The notes below the pieces were generated by a model, which was not told where the DNA came from, ran no database searches, and saw nothing but the letters and a program-made list of their open reading frames with translations. Shown here piece by piece: positions 52,360-61,226 of a DNA stretch of 64,000 nt; position 1 is the stretch's first letter, and every line of letters starts with the position of its first letter. Source of the stretch: CAWKDG01 sp963848355 (lineage in GTDB: Bacteria; Actinomycetota; Acidimicrobiia; Acidimicrobiales; UBA8190); NCBI GenBank assembly GCA_963848355.1, contig CAWKDG010000012.1:248001-312000 (forward strand). The letters are read 5' to 3'. The translations under genes were made by a program, and so were the position numbers.

Positions 52360-52929
52360 TCAGGCAGCGGTCTTCGTCTTGGTCGGAGAGACCGCGGAGT
52401 ACAGCCGTGCGCCGGTCCGGCGCAACTCGATGCCGCGCATGAACTGCCAGCTGCCCCCGATCAGGTTGAACAGGCCGAACAGGAGGGCAAGCGAGATGGC
52501 ACCCATCCCGGGACGGGCGAAGAGCACCGCGCCGAACGCCAACCAGACGAGGCCGCCGAAGACGTACATGGCGCGGGTCCCGGCCTCTTCGTTGCGCCGG
52601 AACGCCGTGAAGACCTCAAGAGCCCCGGTGACGACGGCCCAGCCGGCGACGACCAACACCAGGACCAGGGCGGTGGGTACAGGCCACGCCAGGGCGAGCA
52701 CCCCGGCGGCGATGTCGACCAGTCCGAGGAGCAGGTGGCCGAAAACGGGCCCGGCAGTGCGGCCGCTGAACGCCTGCATCGCCTGGAGGCCAGCCCCGAT
52801 GAAGGCGAACACGGCGAAGACGATGACGAGGGCGAATACAGTGACCCCCGGCCAGGCCAGGGCCACGACGCCGATGGCCACGGCCAGCAGGCCGCGAAGG
52901 ATCAGGGAGGTACTGAGTGACTTGAGCAT
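52360..52929 (-). CDS. HdeD-like (DUF308) membrane protein
   Basis: A 189-residue integral membrane protein from ATG 52929 with GAAAGGCAAG upstream. Six short hydrophobic segments alternate with small Gly/Ala turns (LAVAIGVVALAWPGVTVFAL, ALVLVLVVAGWAVVTGALEV, GAISLALLFGLFNLIGG), the three-hairpin pattern of HdeD. In enteric bacteria HdeD is linked to acid resistance. The polypeptide ends in a basic tail. Confidence 0.85.
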   Translation of the reverse strand: MLKSLSTSLILRGLLAVAIGVVALAWPGVTVFALVIVFAVFAFIGAGLQAMQAFSGRTAGPVFGHLLLGLVDIAAGVLALAWPVPTALVLVLVVAGWAVVTGALEVFTAFRRNEEAGTRAMYVFGGLVWLAFGAVLFARPGMGAISLALLFGLFNLIGGSWQFMRGIELRRTGARLYSAVSPTKTKTAA

Positions 52930-53204
52930 GACAGGCTTGCCTTTCTGTGAGGAGGGGAATGCCGGCGGACAGCCGGTGCCTCGTGGGGCGGGTCCCCTAC
53001 AGAACTGATGATTTATCACAGAACCGATTATGCAATCAGTATCGCTTGCTGTCAAGGGCCGAGGGGCTAAGTCCGTCGGGCGCCGCGGCCCCGACGGGAG
53101 GGCGTTCAGATTCCGAGGAGCCGGGGAGGACGTTCGAGCCGGGAGCTGCCGCCGGTCGAACCGCTGCCCGAACGGGCGCCCCCACCTGCGGGGCTCGCCC
53201 ACCG

Positions 53205-54152
53205 CTATCGCAGAGGCGGAGAGAGGCGCCTGGCGCGCGACAGGGCGGACAGAGGAGCCCGAGGGGCGACCACGCGCACGCGGAGCGCCGAGGGCCAGGA
53301 CTCGAAGAGCAGAGGCGGATCCATGATCACGGCCTCACCGTCCAGCCCGACCTCGACCGGTTCCGCGGAGTCGACACGGAATGTCGGCGTGGACCACTCT
53401 TTCCACCGTGGCCAAGGCGGACCCATGTGCACGACGACCACGCCGAGCTGTCCCCGGTCCATCTGCCCGCGTGTCCCCGGGGTGGCGGGCCAATCGATCT
53501 CGTAGGGGTCGTTGGACACGAGCAGTAGCTGGGCGTTCGGAAAGCTCGAGCCGTCAGGGCCCGTGAAACGGAGGTCGAAAGGCTCCGTCTCCGGTCCGAT
53601 GAGCTCGGGCAGCATTTCTATGGCCGTCCGAAACTTCCTATCCCGGTAGGCCCGCGACTGGACCAGCTTCCCGTAGAGGCCCATGGAGGCGTTGTTCACG
53701 AACACCCGCTGGTTCACCCTGGCGAGGTCGACACGACGCTCGGTGCCCTTCTGGAACGCGTCGAGGGCTCCTGCGATGTCGGTCCTATCCACCCCGAGGT
53801 CAGCGGCGAAATGATTCCTCGTCCCGGCCGGGATGCACACGTAGAGCAGGTCGTGCTCGGCGGCGACAGGCGCCACGGCCCCCTGAGACCCGTCGCCGCC
53901 GGCCATCCCGATCACCTCGGCGCCTCCCTCTGCCGCCGCTCGAGCCACGGCAGCGATGTCCTCCCCGGGCCGGACCAACAGCGGCTCAATGCCCCGATCC
54001 CGGCAGAGGCGAAGGAATTCCCGCCCGTTCGCCTTCCCACCGCCAGAGACGGGATTGACGATGAGGACCAAGGCTCGTGGGCTGCCCGGCGAGCCGCGGG
54101 GCTCGTGATCGTCCCGTTCCGTAGACGGCTCTTGGTTCGATGCTGCCGCCAT
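53205..54152 (-). CDS. diacylglycerol kinase-like lipid kinase
   Basis: A 315-residue protein of the DAGK catalytic family. NPVSGGGKA is the first phosphate-site strand, GMAGGDGSQGAVA the ATP loop (GGDGT-type with Ser), and GTRNHFAADLG the conserved central motif. VGLDGEAV near the end is the typical C-terminal signature. It phosphorylates a diacylglycerol, sphingoid or related lipid. The next gene downstream, HdeD-like, starts about 275 bases away. Confidence 0.86.
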   Translation of the reverse strand: MAAASNQEPSTERDDHEPRGSPGSPRALVLIVNPVSGGGKANGREFLRLCRDRGIEPLLVRPGEDIAAVARAAAEGGAEVIGMAGGDGSQGAVAPVAAEHDLLYVCIPAGTRNHFAADLGVDRTDIAGALDAFQKGTERRVDLARVNQRVFVNNASMGLYGKLVQSRAYRDRKFRTAIEMLPELIGPETEPFDLRFTGPDGSSFPNAQLLLVSNDPYEIDWPATPGTRGQMDRGQLGVVVVHMGPPWPRWKEWSTPTFRVDSAEPVEVGLDGEAVIMDPPLLFESWPSALRVRVVAPRAPLSALSRARRLSPPLR

Positions 54153-54163
54153 CCTCGACCGCC

Positions 54164-54718
54164 TCAGGTGGGGTCTGGGTCATCCCAGGCAACGGTCCCG
54201 GAGACCCAGTGGGTAAGGGGATCGGCCTGGTCGTTTCGGTGCAGGTGCCGCGGGGGTTGGGCGAAGGTGGCATAGGGCCGGCAACGGACGACGACGCGAT
54301 GCTCTTCGGCAGCCATGGCCTCGACGACGGGACGGGCTTCCTCGCCAAGCGGCTGGCCCGACATCCGGCCGCCGACAGCCATCATGACGTCAACGACGAG
54401 CTGCGGGTCCCGGTCGACGGTGGCGTCGGCGTAGACCTGCAGGTAGCTGAACGGCCAGCGCTCGTCGAGGACGCAGATGCTGACCTTGGGGTTTCGGGTC
54501 ACCGCATGGGCCTTGCCACGACCGGCCATCGTGGAGACAAGCAGCTCGTCGTCATCCGTGGGGATGTAGTAGACGACCGACATCGCCGGCCCGTCGTTGA
54601 GCCGCGGATAGCCGAAGACGCAGGTTCGGTGTGTCCGCACGAAGGTCCTCCGCTCCGAGGGGAGCATGTCGCGATCCGTGGGAGCGGTGAACGGCTCCGG
54701 GGAGAGGGGCAGGAGCAT
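54164..54718 (-). CDS. split-barrel (PPOX-type) F420/FMN-dependent protein
   Basis: About 184 residues. ATG 54718 lies behind GAGGAGG; GTG 54739 is a longer alternative. The segments TCVFGYPRLNDGPAMSVVYYIP and STMAGRGKAHAVTRNPKVSICV follow the split-barrel family, with the basic helix that binds the cofactor phosphate. It is the last gene of the minus-strand aromatic operon, 13 bases after the hydrolase gene, and could reduce a pathway intermediate. Confidence 0.8.
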   Translation of the reverse strand: MLLPLSPEPFTAPTDRDMLPSERRTFVRTHRTCVFGYPRLNDGPAMSVVYYIPTDDDELLVSTMAGRGKAHAVTRNPKVSICVLDERWPFSYLQVYADATVDRDPQLVVDVMMAVGGRMSGQPLGEEARPVVEAMAAEEHRVVVRCRPYATFAQPPRHLHRNDQADPLTHWVSGTVAWDDPDPT

Positions 54719-54731
54719 GGGCGTGACCTCC

Positions 54732-55559
54732 TCAGACACAGCGGTTGCGGATGATCCCGATACCTTCGACCCACGATTCGAGGGTCTGTCCCTGTCGCAG
54801 AAAACGAGGGGGCTGGCGCGTGACGCCCACGCCAGCCGGCGTGCCGGTGAAAATGATGTCCCCGGGAAAGAGGGGCAGCACGGCCGAGAGCTCGGCCATG
54901 AGCCGGGGGACGCTGAAGACGAGATCGCTCGTCCGCCCCTCCTGGACCCTCTCGCCGTCGACCGAGCAGCCGAGGACGAGGTCGTCCGGGTCGGCGAGCT
55001 CGTCGGGACTGACGACCCAGGGCCCCATAGGGCCGTAGCTCCGGCGCGATTTGCCCAGGGAGAACTGACCGCCGGCAGCGAACTGGAGATGCCGGTCGCT
55101 CACGTCCTGGCCGACGGTGAGCCCGGCCACATACGACCAGGCCTCGGCCGCGTCGACGTGCTCTGCACGGCGTCCCACCACCACGACCAGCTCGACTTCC
55201 CAATCGGTGGTCTCCCCCGCGATCTCGATGTCGTCGAAGGGCCCGGCCAGGCAAGCCGGGAACTTGGTGAAGGTGGCCGGCACGTCCGGGAGGGCCATGC
55301 CGGCCTCCTCGGCGTGGCTGCGGTAGTTGACGCCGATGGCGAAGACCTGCCGAGGCGCAGGTACCGGGCAGCGGAGGTCGGCCTCTGCGAGCGGTCCCGT
55401 CGTCGACGTCACCCCCTGGGCGAACTCGGCCACCGCCGCCCAGTCCTCGTAGAGAGCCATGGGGTCGGGACCGAACCGCCCTCGCGAAACCTTGGCGATG
55501 TCCGCGATCTCGTCGCCGAGGACGAGGGCGGCACGCCCGCGGACATTGGCGAACTTCAC
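54732..55559 (-). CDS. fumarylacetoacetate hydrolase family protein
   Basis: A 275-residue enzyme of the FAH fold. GTG 55559 overlaps the monooxygenase stop as GTGA, with GGGAG upstream. FAIGVNYRSHAEEAG and EVELVVVVG carry the metal-binding Glu residues, and FTGTPAGVGVTR is the conserved substrate loop. In meta-cleavage pathways this family acts as 2-hydroxypenta-dienoate hydratase, 4-oxalocrotonate decarboxylase or acylpyruvate hydrolase. The operon context supports one of these roles. Confidence 0.87.
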   Translation of the reverse strand: MKFANVRGRAALVLGDEIADIAKVSRGRFGPDPMALYEDWAAVAEFAQGVTSTTGPLAEADLRCPVPAPRQVFAIGVNYRSHAEEAGMALPDVPATFTKFPACLAGPFDDIEIAGETTDWEVELVVVVGRRAEHVDAAEAWSYVAGLTVGQDVSDRHLQFAAGGQFSLGKSRRSYGPMGPWVVSPDELADPDDLVLGCSVDGERVQEGRTSDLVFSVPRLMAELSAVLPLFPGDIIFTGTPAGVGVTRQPPRFLRQGQTLESWVEGIGIIRNRCV

Positions 55560-57067
55560 GACCGGGCTCCCTGCGGTTGCGGGGCCCTTTGCAGATCGGC
55601 ACGCAGGCCCTCGAGGAGGGCCGAGGCTTCCGTCGGGCCCGACGCAGAGCCATAGACGTAGAAGTCGGGTCGCTGCAGGACGTGCGTCACGCCGCGGGCT
55701 CCGGACCAAGGGCTGCCGAGCTCCGGGCATCGGCGCAGTGTCACGCACCTGCCACCTATCGACTCGAACCATTTCTTTGGAGCGGGATCGATGCGCGCCG
55801 TAGTGGCGCCGAGCGTGATCAGGCGCCAGCCGGCGCCGTGAACGTCATCGAAGAACCCCCCGTCGACCCTGGGCTGCGCGAAAAACTCTCCGGCCCCGGG
55901 CGAGGCGAGCTGCACGACGCCATCGGCGATGCCGGGAATCGCCGGCGCGTCCATCGGGTCGGGACCGACGGCGACGCTCATGGCCTCGTCGCGCGTAGCC
56001 GCCTCGTCGGGGTCGAGGACGCAGATGACCTTGCCCAGCTCGACCGAGAACTCGATGGCGCTGCGGGCGCTCGGGAGACGCTCCTGCTCGTAACTGTCGA
56101 GCAGCTGGTGAGGGGCATGGCCGGCAAGGACGAGGTCGAGCTTCCAGGCCAAGTTGGCGGCGTCGCGGATGCCGGCACACATCCCCTGTCCGGCGAAGGG
56201 CGGCATGAGATGGGCCGCGTCCCCGGCGAGCAGCACCCGACCGGCTCGCCAGCTCTCGGCGTAGCGGGCCCGGAAGGTGTACAAGGCGTGACGTTCCATG
56301 CGGGCGTTGCTGGGGTGGACGTCCCACGGGGCAAGCAGCTCCCAGGCGCGGGGCTCCTCTGTGAGCTCGTCAATGGTCTCGTGCGGGAGCCGCATGAACT
56401 CCCAGCGTCGTCGGCCCGGGCCGCCGCACACCACGGTCGTGGGCCGCTTCGGGTCGCAGACCTGGAGATTGGGCGGGTCGAAGACGCGGGGCTCGTCCAG
56501 GATCATGTCGACCACCAGCCAGTCGTAGAAGAACCCGAGGTCACAGACGGGGATCCCGAGCAGCTCCCGGACCGTGCTGTTGGCTCCGTCGCACCCGACG
56601 ACGTAGCAGGCCCGGATCTCCTCTCCCCCGGCCGAGCGGACTGTGACGTGTTCCGCGCTCTGTTCCAGGGTGGCGACCTCCACGCCGCGGCGGATCTCGA
56701 CTCCGGACAGCGAGCGAGCCCGCCGGTCGAGCAGGTCCTCCAGGACCGGCTGGTTGAACATCGACGACAGCGGCCACCCCGAGGGGCTGGGCCCGCCGCG
56801 CCCGAAGCGGAGCAGTGTCGTCCCGCTGCCGTTTCGCCACTCGTATGCGTCCACCGGCTCGGTGATGGCTCGGAGCTCCTCCCCGATCCCGCAGGACTGG
56901 AGGATGCGCCCGACCTCGTTGTCGAAGTGCACGGCCCGGGGCAGCGGGTACGGCTCCGGTCGGCGCTCGAGCACCACGACGGAACGCCCGAGCCGGGCGA
57001 GCAGGATGGCGAGGGTGGTGCCGACCGGGCCGTAGCCGACGACAGCGACCTCGGCGTCGAGGGTCAT
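55556..57067 (-). CDS. FAD-dependent aromatic hydroxylase (MhpA-like)
   Basis: A 503-residue flavoprotein monooxygenase. ATG 57067 overlaps the stop of the dioxygenase gene as ATGA. VVGYGPVGTTLAILLARLG is the FAD ADP loop, CDGANSTVRELLG the DG motif, and LLAGDAAHLMPPFAGQGMCAGIRDA the flavin ribityl motif. This matches 3-(3-hydroxyphenyl)propionate hydroxylase and similar phenol hydroxylases that prepare a catechol. The catechol would be the substrate of the extradiol dioxygenase encoded just before it. Confidence 0.9.
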   Translation of the reverse strand: MTLDAEVAVVGYGPVGTTLAILLARLGRSVVVLERRPEPYPLPRAVHFDNEVGRILQSCGIGEELRAITEPVDAYEWRNGSGTTLLRFGRGGPSPSGWPLSSMFNQPVLEDLLDRRARSLSGVEIRRGVEVATLEQSAEHVTVRSAGGEEIRACYVVGCDGANSTVRELLGIPVCDLGFFYDWLVVDMILDEPRVFDPPNLQVCDPKRPTTVVCGGPGRRRWEFMRLPHETIDELTEEPRAWELLAPWDVHPSNARMERHALYTFRARYAESWRAGRVLLAGDAAHLMPPFAGQGMCAGIRDAANLAWKLDLVLAGHAPHQLLDSYEQERLPSARSAIEFSVELGKVICVLDPDEAATRDEAMSVAVGPDPMDAPAIPGIADGVVQLASPGAGEFFAQPRVDGGFFDDVHGAGWRLITLGATTARIDPAPKKWFESIGGRCVTLRRCPELGSPWSGARGVTHVLQRPDFYVYGSASGPTEASALLEGLRADLQRAPQPQGARS

Positions 57068-57963
57068 GCCGCGGGTGGCCGGAGCGGCTGGTGACCCCAG
57101 ACACTCATCCGGTCGTAGCGCCGGTTCTCGTCCCATTTCTCGGTGACGAGCTTCGCTCCGTGGCCCACCTCCACTAGGAAGCCGGCCGGGCTGGCCGCGT
57201 AGAAGCTGAACATACCGTCGTTGTCGTGGCGCCCCAGACCGTTGGGGATTGAGAGACCGCAGTTCCAAGCCCGGTCGAAGGCGGCACCGACGTCGTCTCG
57301 GTTGTTTGCTTCGAACATGATGTGGTGCAGCTTCTGGGGCAGCTCGAAGGGCGCCTTGGCGAGTGCAAGCGTGTGATGGCGCTCGTTGCAGTGGTAGAAG
57401 CGCACCTCGAGCTCGATGCCCTCGGCGATCTCGATCTCGAGCCAGTCGGACTGCTCGAGCCCCAGTCCCTCGGTGGCGAAGTGGTGGGACTCCTCGAAGG
57501 CCATGGTGGCGAAGACGACGTGACCGAAGCCCACGCCGGTGGTGAGGAAGCCGCCGGGCATCAAAGGCGACGAGTAGGGATGCGACGCCTGCCGCAGGTC
57601 CTCGACCACTTCGACGCCTACACCCCAGGGCGCCATGGTCGAAGCCAGGCGACCCACCCGACGCTCGGCGTTCATCTCCGCGCTGCCGTCCTCGACGGCG
57701 TAGCCGGCCGCCTCCAAACGGGCCGCCACCGCCTCGAAGGCGATCTCGCCGGCGGCCTCGAAGCCCACGTACACGGCGTCGTTGACCGGTCCCGACCGGA
57801 GAACGACCCGCTGTGCCTTTTCGTCGTTGCGCCAGGTGAGCGATCCGGCGAGTGCCGCCGGTTCCCCGGGCACGAGGCCGACGACGTCCCCGAAAAAGGG
57901 CGTCAGCGACGCGGGATCGGGGACCTCGATGCCCACGTAGGCGAGCTGCAGCTGGTGCCACAT
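57064..57963 (-). CDS. type I extradiol dioxygenase (BphC/HsaC-like)
   Basis: A 299-residue two-module VOC protein with AGGAGG nine bases before ATG 57963. The iron ligands are visible as His148 (GVGFGHVV), a His in LHHIMFE near 213-214 and Glu265 (GFLVEVGHG). A further His pair near 196 and Tyr255 match the active-site residues of biphenyl-diol dioxygenases. It cleaves a catechol next to the hydroxyls (meta cleavage). It is the first catabolic gene after the TetR regulator. Confidence 0.9.
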   Translation of the reverse strand: MWHQLQLAYVGIEVPDPASLTPFFGDVVGLVPGEPAALAGSLTWRNDEKAQRVVLRSGPVNDAVYVGFEAAGEIAFEAVAARLEAAGYAVEDGSAEMNAERRVGRLASTMAPWGVGVEVVEDLRQASHPYSSPLMPGGFLTTGVGFGHVVFATMAFEESHHFATEGLGLEQSDWLEIEIAEGIELEVRFYHCNERHHTLALAKAPFELPQKLHHIMFEANNRDDVGAAFDRAWNCGLSIPNGLGRHDNDGMFSFYAASPAGFLVEVGHGAKLVTEKWDENRRYDRMSVWGHQPLRPPAA

Positions 57964-57980
57964 AGATCCGTCCTCCTAGT

Positions 57981-58613
57981 TCAGCGTCCGAAGAGCAGCG
58001 ACGTCACGGCGTCGGCGTGGGCCTCGATCACCTCGGGATCCTCGGGATCGACGCCGGAGAGCCGACGGCACTCGGGGGCGAGCACGAACATCGTGGGGCC
58101 GGCCCCGGTCACGATGTAGTACAGGTGCGCGACGGGGATGTCTGGCAGCTGACCCCGCTCCACGAGACGGGCGAAGAGGGCGGTCGTCGTCTCATAGAGG
58201 GGTCGGATGTGGCGCTCGACGAGCCAGTCCATGCGGGGACCGTCGACCTTGCACTCCTGGGTGACGATCCGGTGCAGTTGCGGGTGGTGCGCCGAGAAGA
58301 CGATGAACTCCCGCACGAGGAGCCGGGCAACCGTCAGCTCGTCGACGCCCCGCAGGCCCTCCGACCGGGTTCGCAGGGCGCTCTCGAGCTCCTCGAACAG
58401 GCCGTCGACGGCCAGCCGCCACAGCTCCTCCTTGGAGCTGAAGTGGTAGTTGAGCAGCGGCTGGGTCACCCCCGCCCGGGCGGCGATGTCGCGGGTGGTG
58501 GCGCCGTCGAACGACTGCTCCGAAAAGAGATCCAGCGCGGCGGCCAGGATGCGCTCTCGGGTGGCGTCAGCGGAGGGCCGCGTCGCCCGAGCCACTGCCG
58601 TCCCCAGAGTCAT
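57981..58613 (-). CDS. TetR family regulator of the aromatic operon
   Basis: A 210-residue protein from ATG 58613, or 204 residues from GTG 58595, which has GGGGA upstream. The helix-turn-helix is DATRERILAAALDLFSEQSF and TTRDIAARAGVTQPLLNYHFSSKEELW. The C-terminal domain ends in a region typical of TetR_C-type repressors of aromatic and fatty-acid genes. It is first in the same-strand operon (17 bases before the dioxygenase), so it probably controls both itself and the pathway from the palindrome at 58626-58635. Confidence 0.9.
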   Translation of the reverse strand: MTLGTAVARATRPSADATRERILAAALDLFSEQSFDGATTRDIAARAGVTQPLLNYHFSSKEELWRLAVDGLFEELESALRTRSEGLRGVDELTVARLLVREFIVFSAHHPQLHRIVTQECKVDGPRMDWLVERHIRPLYETTTALFARLVERGQLPDIPVAHLYYIVTGAGPTMFVLAPECRRLSGVDPEDPEVIEAHADAVTSLLFGR

Positions 58614-58620
58614 GGAGGGA

Positions 58621-58649
58621 GTGTAATCAATTGATCAGGATATTGACAA
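58621..58649 (-). promoter_or_regulatory. putative promoter and operator of the aromatic operon
   Basis: On the minus strand TTGTCA (58649-58644) and TTACAC (58626-58621) are 17 bases apart, a good -35/-10 pair. The perfect palindrome ATCAATTGAT (58626-58635) lies at the end of the spacer, where a bound repressor would block polymerase. Transcription would start near 58614, next to the ATG, giving an almost leaderless mRNA. Confidence 0.55.
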
Positions 58650-58800
58650 GACCCTTATCAGTCGACCAGGATCCGTGGCCGTGCGGGATCTCCGGGGCCG
58701 AGTCGCCCCGGTGACCGGCTCGTCGAGCGGGGATCGGCGCGGGGGATGGCGCTGCGGCGATCGGCGTCGCGCGACCGACCATCTGAAGGGGGAATACAAG

Positions 58801-60592
58801 TGGGAGAAGAGCAGGTACCGGTTCTCGTGGTCGGTGGCGGTGGAGCAGGGCTCACCGCCTCGATGCTGCTGTCGACGTATGCGGTGGACCATCTCCTGGT
58901 CAGCGCCGCGGCCGACGACGTCGGATCTGCCCAAGGCCCATGTGCTCAACCAACGAGCCATGGAGACACTTGACGATGTTGGCGCCGCCGAAGCTATCGC
59001 CCGCCTTAGCACCCCCGCTGTGCATATGGCGGCCACGGCTTACTACGCCGGCTTCGCCGGCCCGGATCCCGAGTATGGACGCCGCCTTCACCGTCTCGAG
59101 TCGTGGGGTGCGGGTGGGGCTGATGAATCCTGGCGCGCCGCCAGTTCCCAGCGGCAGTTGAACCTCCCCCAGATCCGCCTGGAACCCCTGCTCAAAGCGC
59201 GTGCGGACGAACTCGCACCGGGAAAGATCCGCTTCAACCACGAGCTCCTCGAGCTGGAGCAGGACGAATCGTCAGTCCGGGCTCTCATCAGGGACAAGAA
59301 CTCCGATCAGGAGTACGCCGTGCGTTCCGAGTACCTGCTCGGTGCCGACGGAGGCAATCGCATTGCCGGCCTCATCGGCGTCGAGTACGAGGGACTGGGA
59401 GTGGTAACCCAGACGGCGACCTTGCACGTGTCGGCGGACTTCTCCCGATGGGCGAAGGATCCTGACGTCCTCATCCGATGGGTCCTGTCTCCGCAGTCGG
59501 GAACGCTCGTGGTCATGGTTCCGATGGGCCCCGAGCACTGGGGACCGGACTCGGAGGAATGGGTGATCCACCTGAACTACCCCGCCGGCGATCCCCGAGC
59601 GCTCGCCGACGAGACCGATAGAACGCGATGTCCGCGAAGCACTGGGCATATCCGACCTGCCCCTCAAGATCCACAAGATCACCAGGTGGACGGTCGATGC
59701 CGTGATGGCATCGGCGTTCGGGGTGGGACGGGTGTTCCTCTTAGGTGATGCAGCCCACCGCCACCCACCGACCGGCGGCCTCGGACTGACAAGTGCGATC
59801 AACGACGCGCAGAACCTGTGCTGGAAGGTAGCTGGGGTCCTCGGTGGCCATGCCGGGCCCGCCTTACTCGACACCTACGAAGCCGAGCGTCGACCGGTCG
59901 ACGAACGCAACTGCCAGCGGTCCCTCGAGAATGCCCTGAACCATTTCGCCACGGTGGCAGAGTTCGGGATCGCCCCCGAAAACACTCCCGAGCAGAACAT
60001 GGATCTCCTTCGCCGTGCTTGGAGCGTTCGGTCCGAAGATGCAGCGCGGCGAGCAGCGCTCTTGCGCATGATGAGGGCCCAATCGATGGAGTTCAGCGAA
60101 CTCAACGTCGAGTACGGCTACACCTATGAGTCCCCCGCCGTCGTCCCGGACGGGACGCCTCCTCCCGAGCCGATCGACGACATCCGCGTGTACCAACCGT
60201 CGACTCGTCCCGGGGCTCCGTTGCCCCATGCGTGGATCGACGACGACGAGGGACGCCGCAGTCCCCTGAAGGACCTCGTCGCACCGGGGCGATTCCTGCT
60301 GATCGCGGGCGAGGACGGACAACTGTGGTGCGAAGCGGCAATGCGGCTGGCCGAGGAGGCCCATCTCCCGATCGACGCCGTTCGGATCGGTCACGTGGAC
60401 GGCGACTTGCACGACCCTCGATGCCTCTGGGTGCGCCATCGGCAGATCCAGACCGACGGCGCGGTCCTCGTTCGCCCCGACCGCGTCATAGCCTGGCGGC
60501 GCATAACGGGGGCCGACGATGCACTGAGGGCACTCGCCGACGCGCTCGGTCAGGTCCTGGCCCGGCCCATCGGCGTTCCAGGCATCGGGTAG
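58801..60592 (+). pseudogene. FAD-dependent phenol-type monooxygenase, two frameshifts
   Basis: GTG 58801 follows AAGGGGG. VLVVGGGGAGLTASMLLS (FAD loop) is in the first frame. After a shift near 58910 the chain goes on with LPKAHVLNQRAMETL and LLGADGGNRIAGLIG (DG motif). After a second shift near 59620 it continues with VFLLGDAAHRHPPTGGLGL and a thioredoxin-like C-terminal domain to IGVPGIG. This is the PheA/TfdB-like flavoprotein hydroxylase family, about 590 residues. It is divergent from the aromatic operon across its promoter region and could be a redundant, now broken hydroxylase or an error-affected gene. Confidence 0.8.
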
Positions 60593-61121
60593 CGACACGA
60601 TAGAAACTCATCGGGTCGGAGCCCCACCCCACGATGCCTTCTACAGCGGCGATTTCGAGTGTTCCACAAGCCCTCGGCCACCTCCTCCGCTCTCGTGAGA
60701 GCGCGCAGAGCGGTGGGGCGAGGCTGTCAAGCATCAACCATTACTGTGTCCCCGATCACCCGTTACAGGGTCGCTGATCAGGCGTTACTCCACGGACACA
60801 CATCAACCGTGGTCATACATTTTGTTAGCGCCCCAGGCAGTGCCCCGGGCAAGGCGCAAGCAATATGGGAAGGGCAGCGACCAGCAGGTTCGCGGCGCAG
60901 TCTTCTCATCGAAGCCGGCTTTCCATTGCCAGCAGGCGACCAACCACCCGAATTCGCGCGCTGGCGTGCTCAAAAGGCCGCCGAACGAGGCAGGGGTTCG
61001 AACTGTCAGACGTTCGCGTAGAGCGACGCCGTGACGATCCCTCGGGTGAGGGACGACATGAGCTTGAACTGTCTCGGGGGACGGAGCCGGTCACGCAGTG
61101 CAGCGAGGTAACGTTGGCATC
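60593..61121. other. intergenic region before moeA
   Basis: About 530 bases, A/T-richer near 60740-60850, with no recognisable gene on either strand. A short repeat (gcgttactcc and cccgttacag) is not structured enough to call. No tRNA or riboswitch was recognised. Confidence 0.4.
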
Positions 61122-61226
61122 ATGAACCGGCTGAGGCGTCTCTTCTTGGGGGCACCTGGACGTGTGCCAATGCCACTGACCCCAAGTGTTCGGGTACCAA
61201 GGACCCGGGTGCCTTCTGGCCGATGA
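61122..61226 (+). CDS. possible 34-residue leader ORF coupled to moeA
   Basis: ATG 61122 opens a short basic reading frame (starting MNRLRRLFLGAPGRVPMPL) whose TGA overlaps the moeA ATG as ATGA. The overlap would couple moeA translation to it. The residues match no family I know, and the ribosome site (GAGG) is poorly spaced, so this could be chance or a remnant. Confidence 0.3.
   Translation: MNRLRRLFLGAPGRVPMPLTPSVRVPRTRVPSGR

Noticed and set aside
60960..61010. Possible tRNA T arm (ggggttcgaactg near 60980)
   Set aside because: The flanks do not pair into a T stem on either strand, and no acceptor or anticodon arm follows.
61080..61222. Molybdenum-cofactor riboswitch before moeA
   Set aside because: Short GC stems exist, but I cannot match the conserved core of the Moco RNA motif, and a small ORF covers most of the region.
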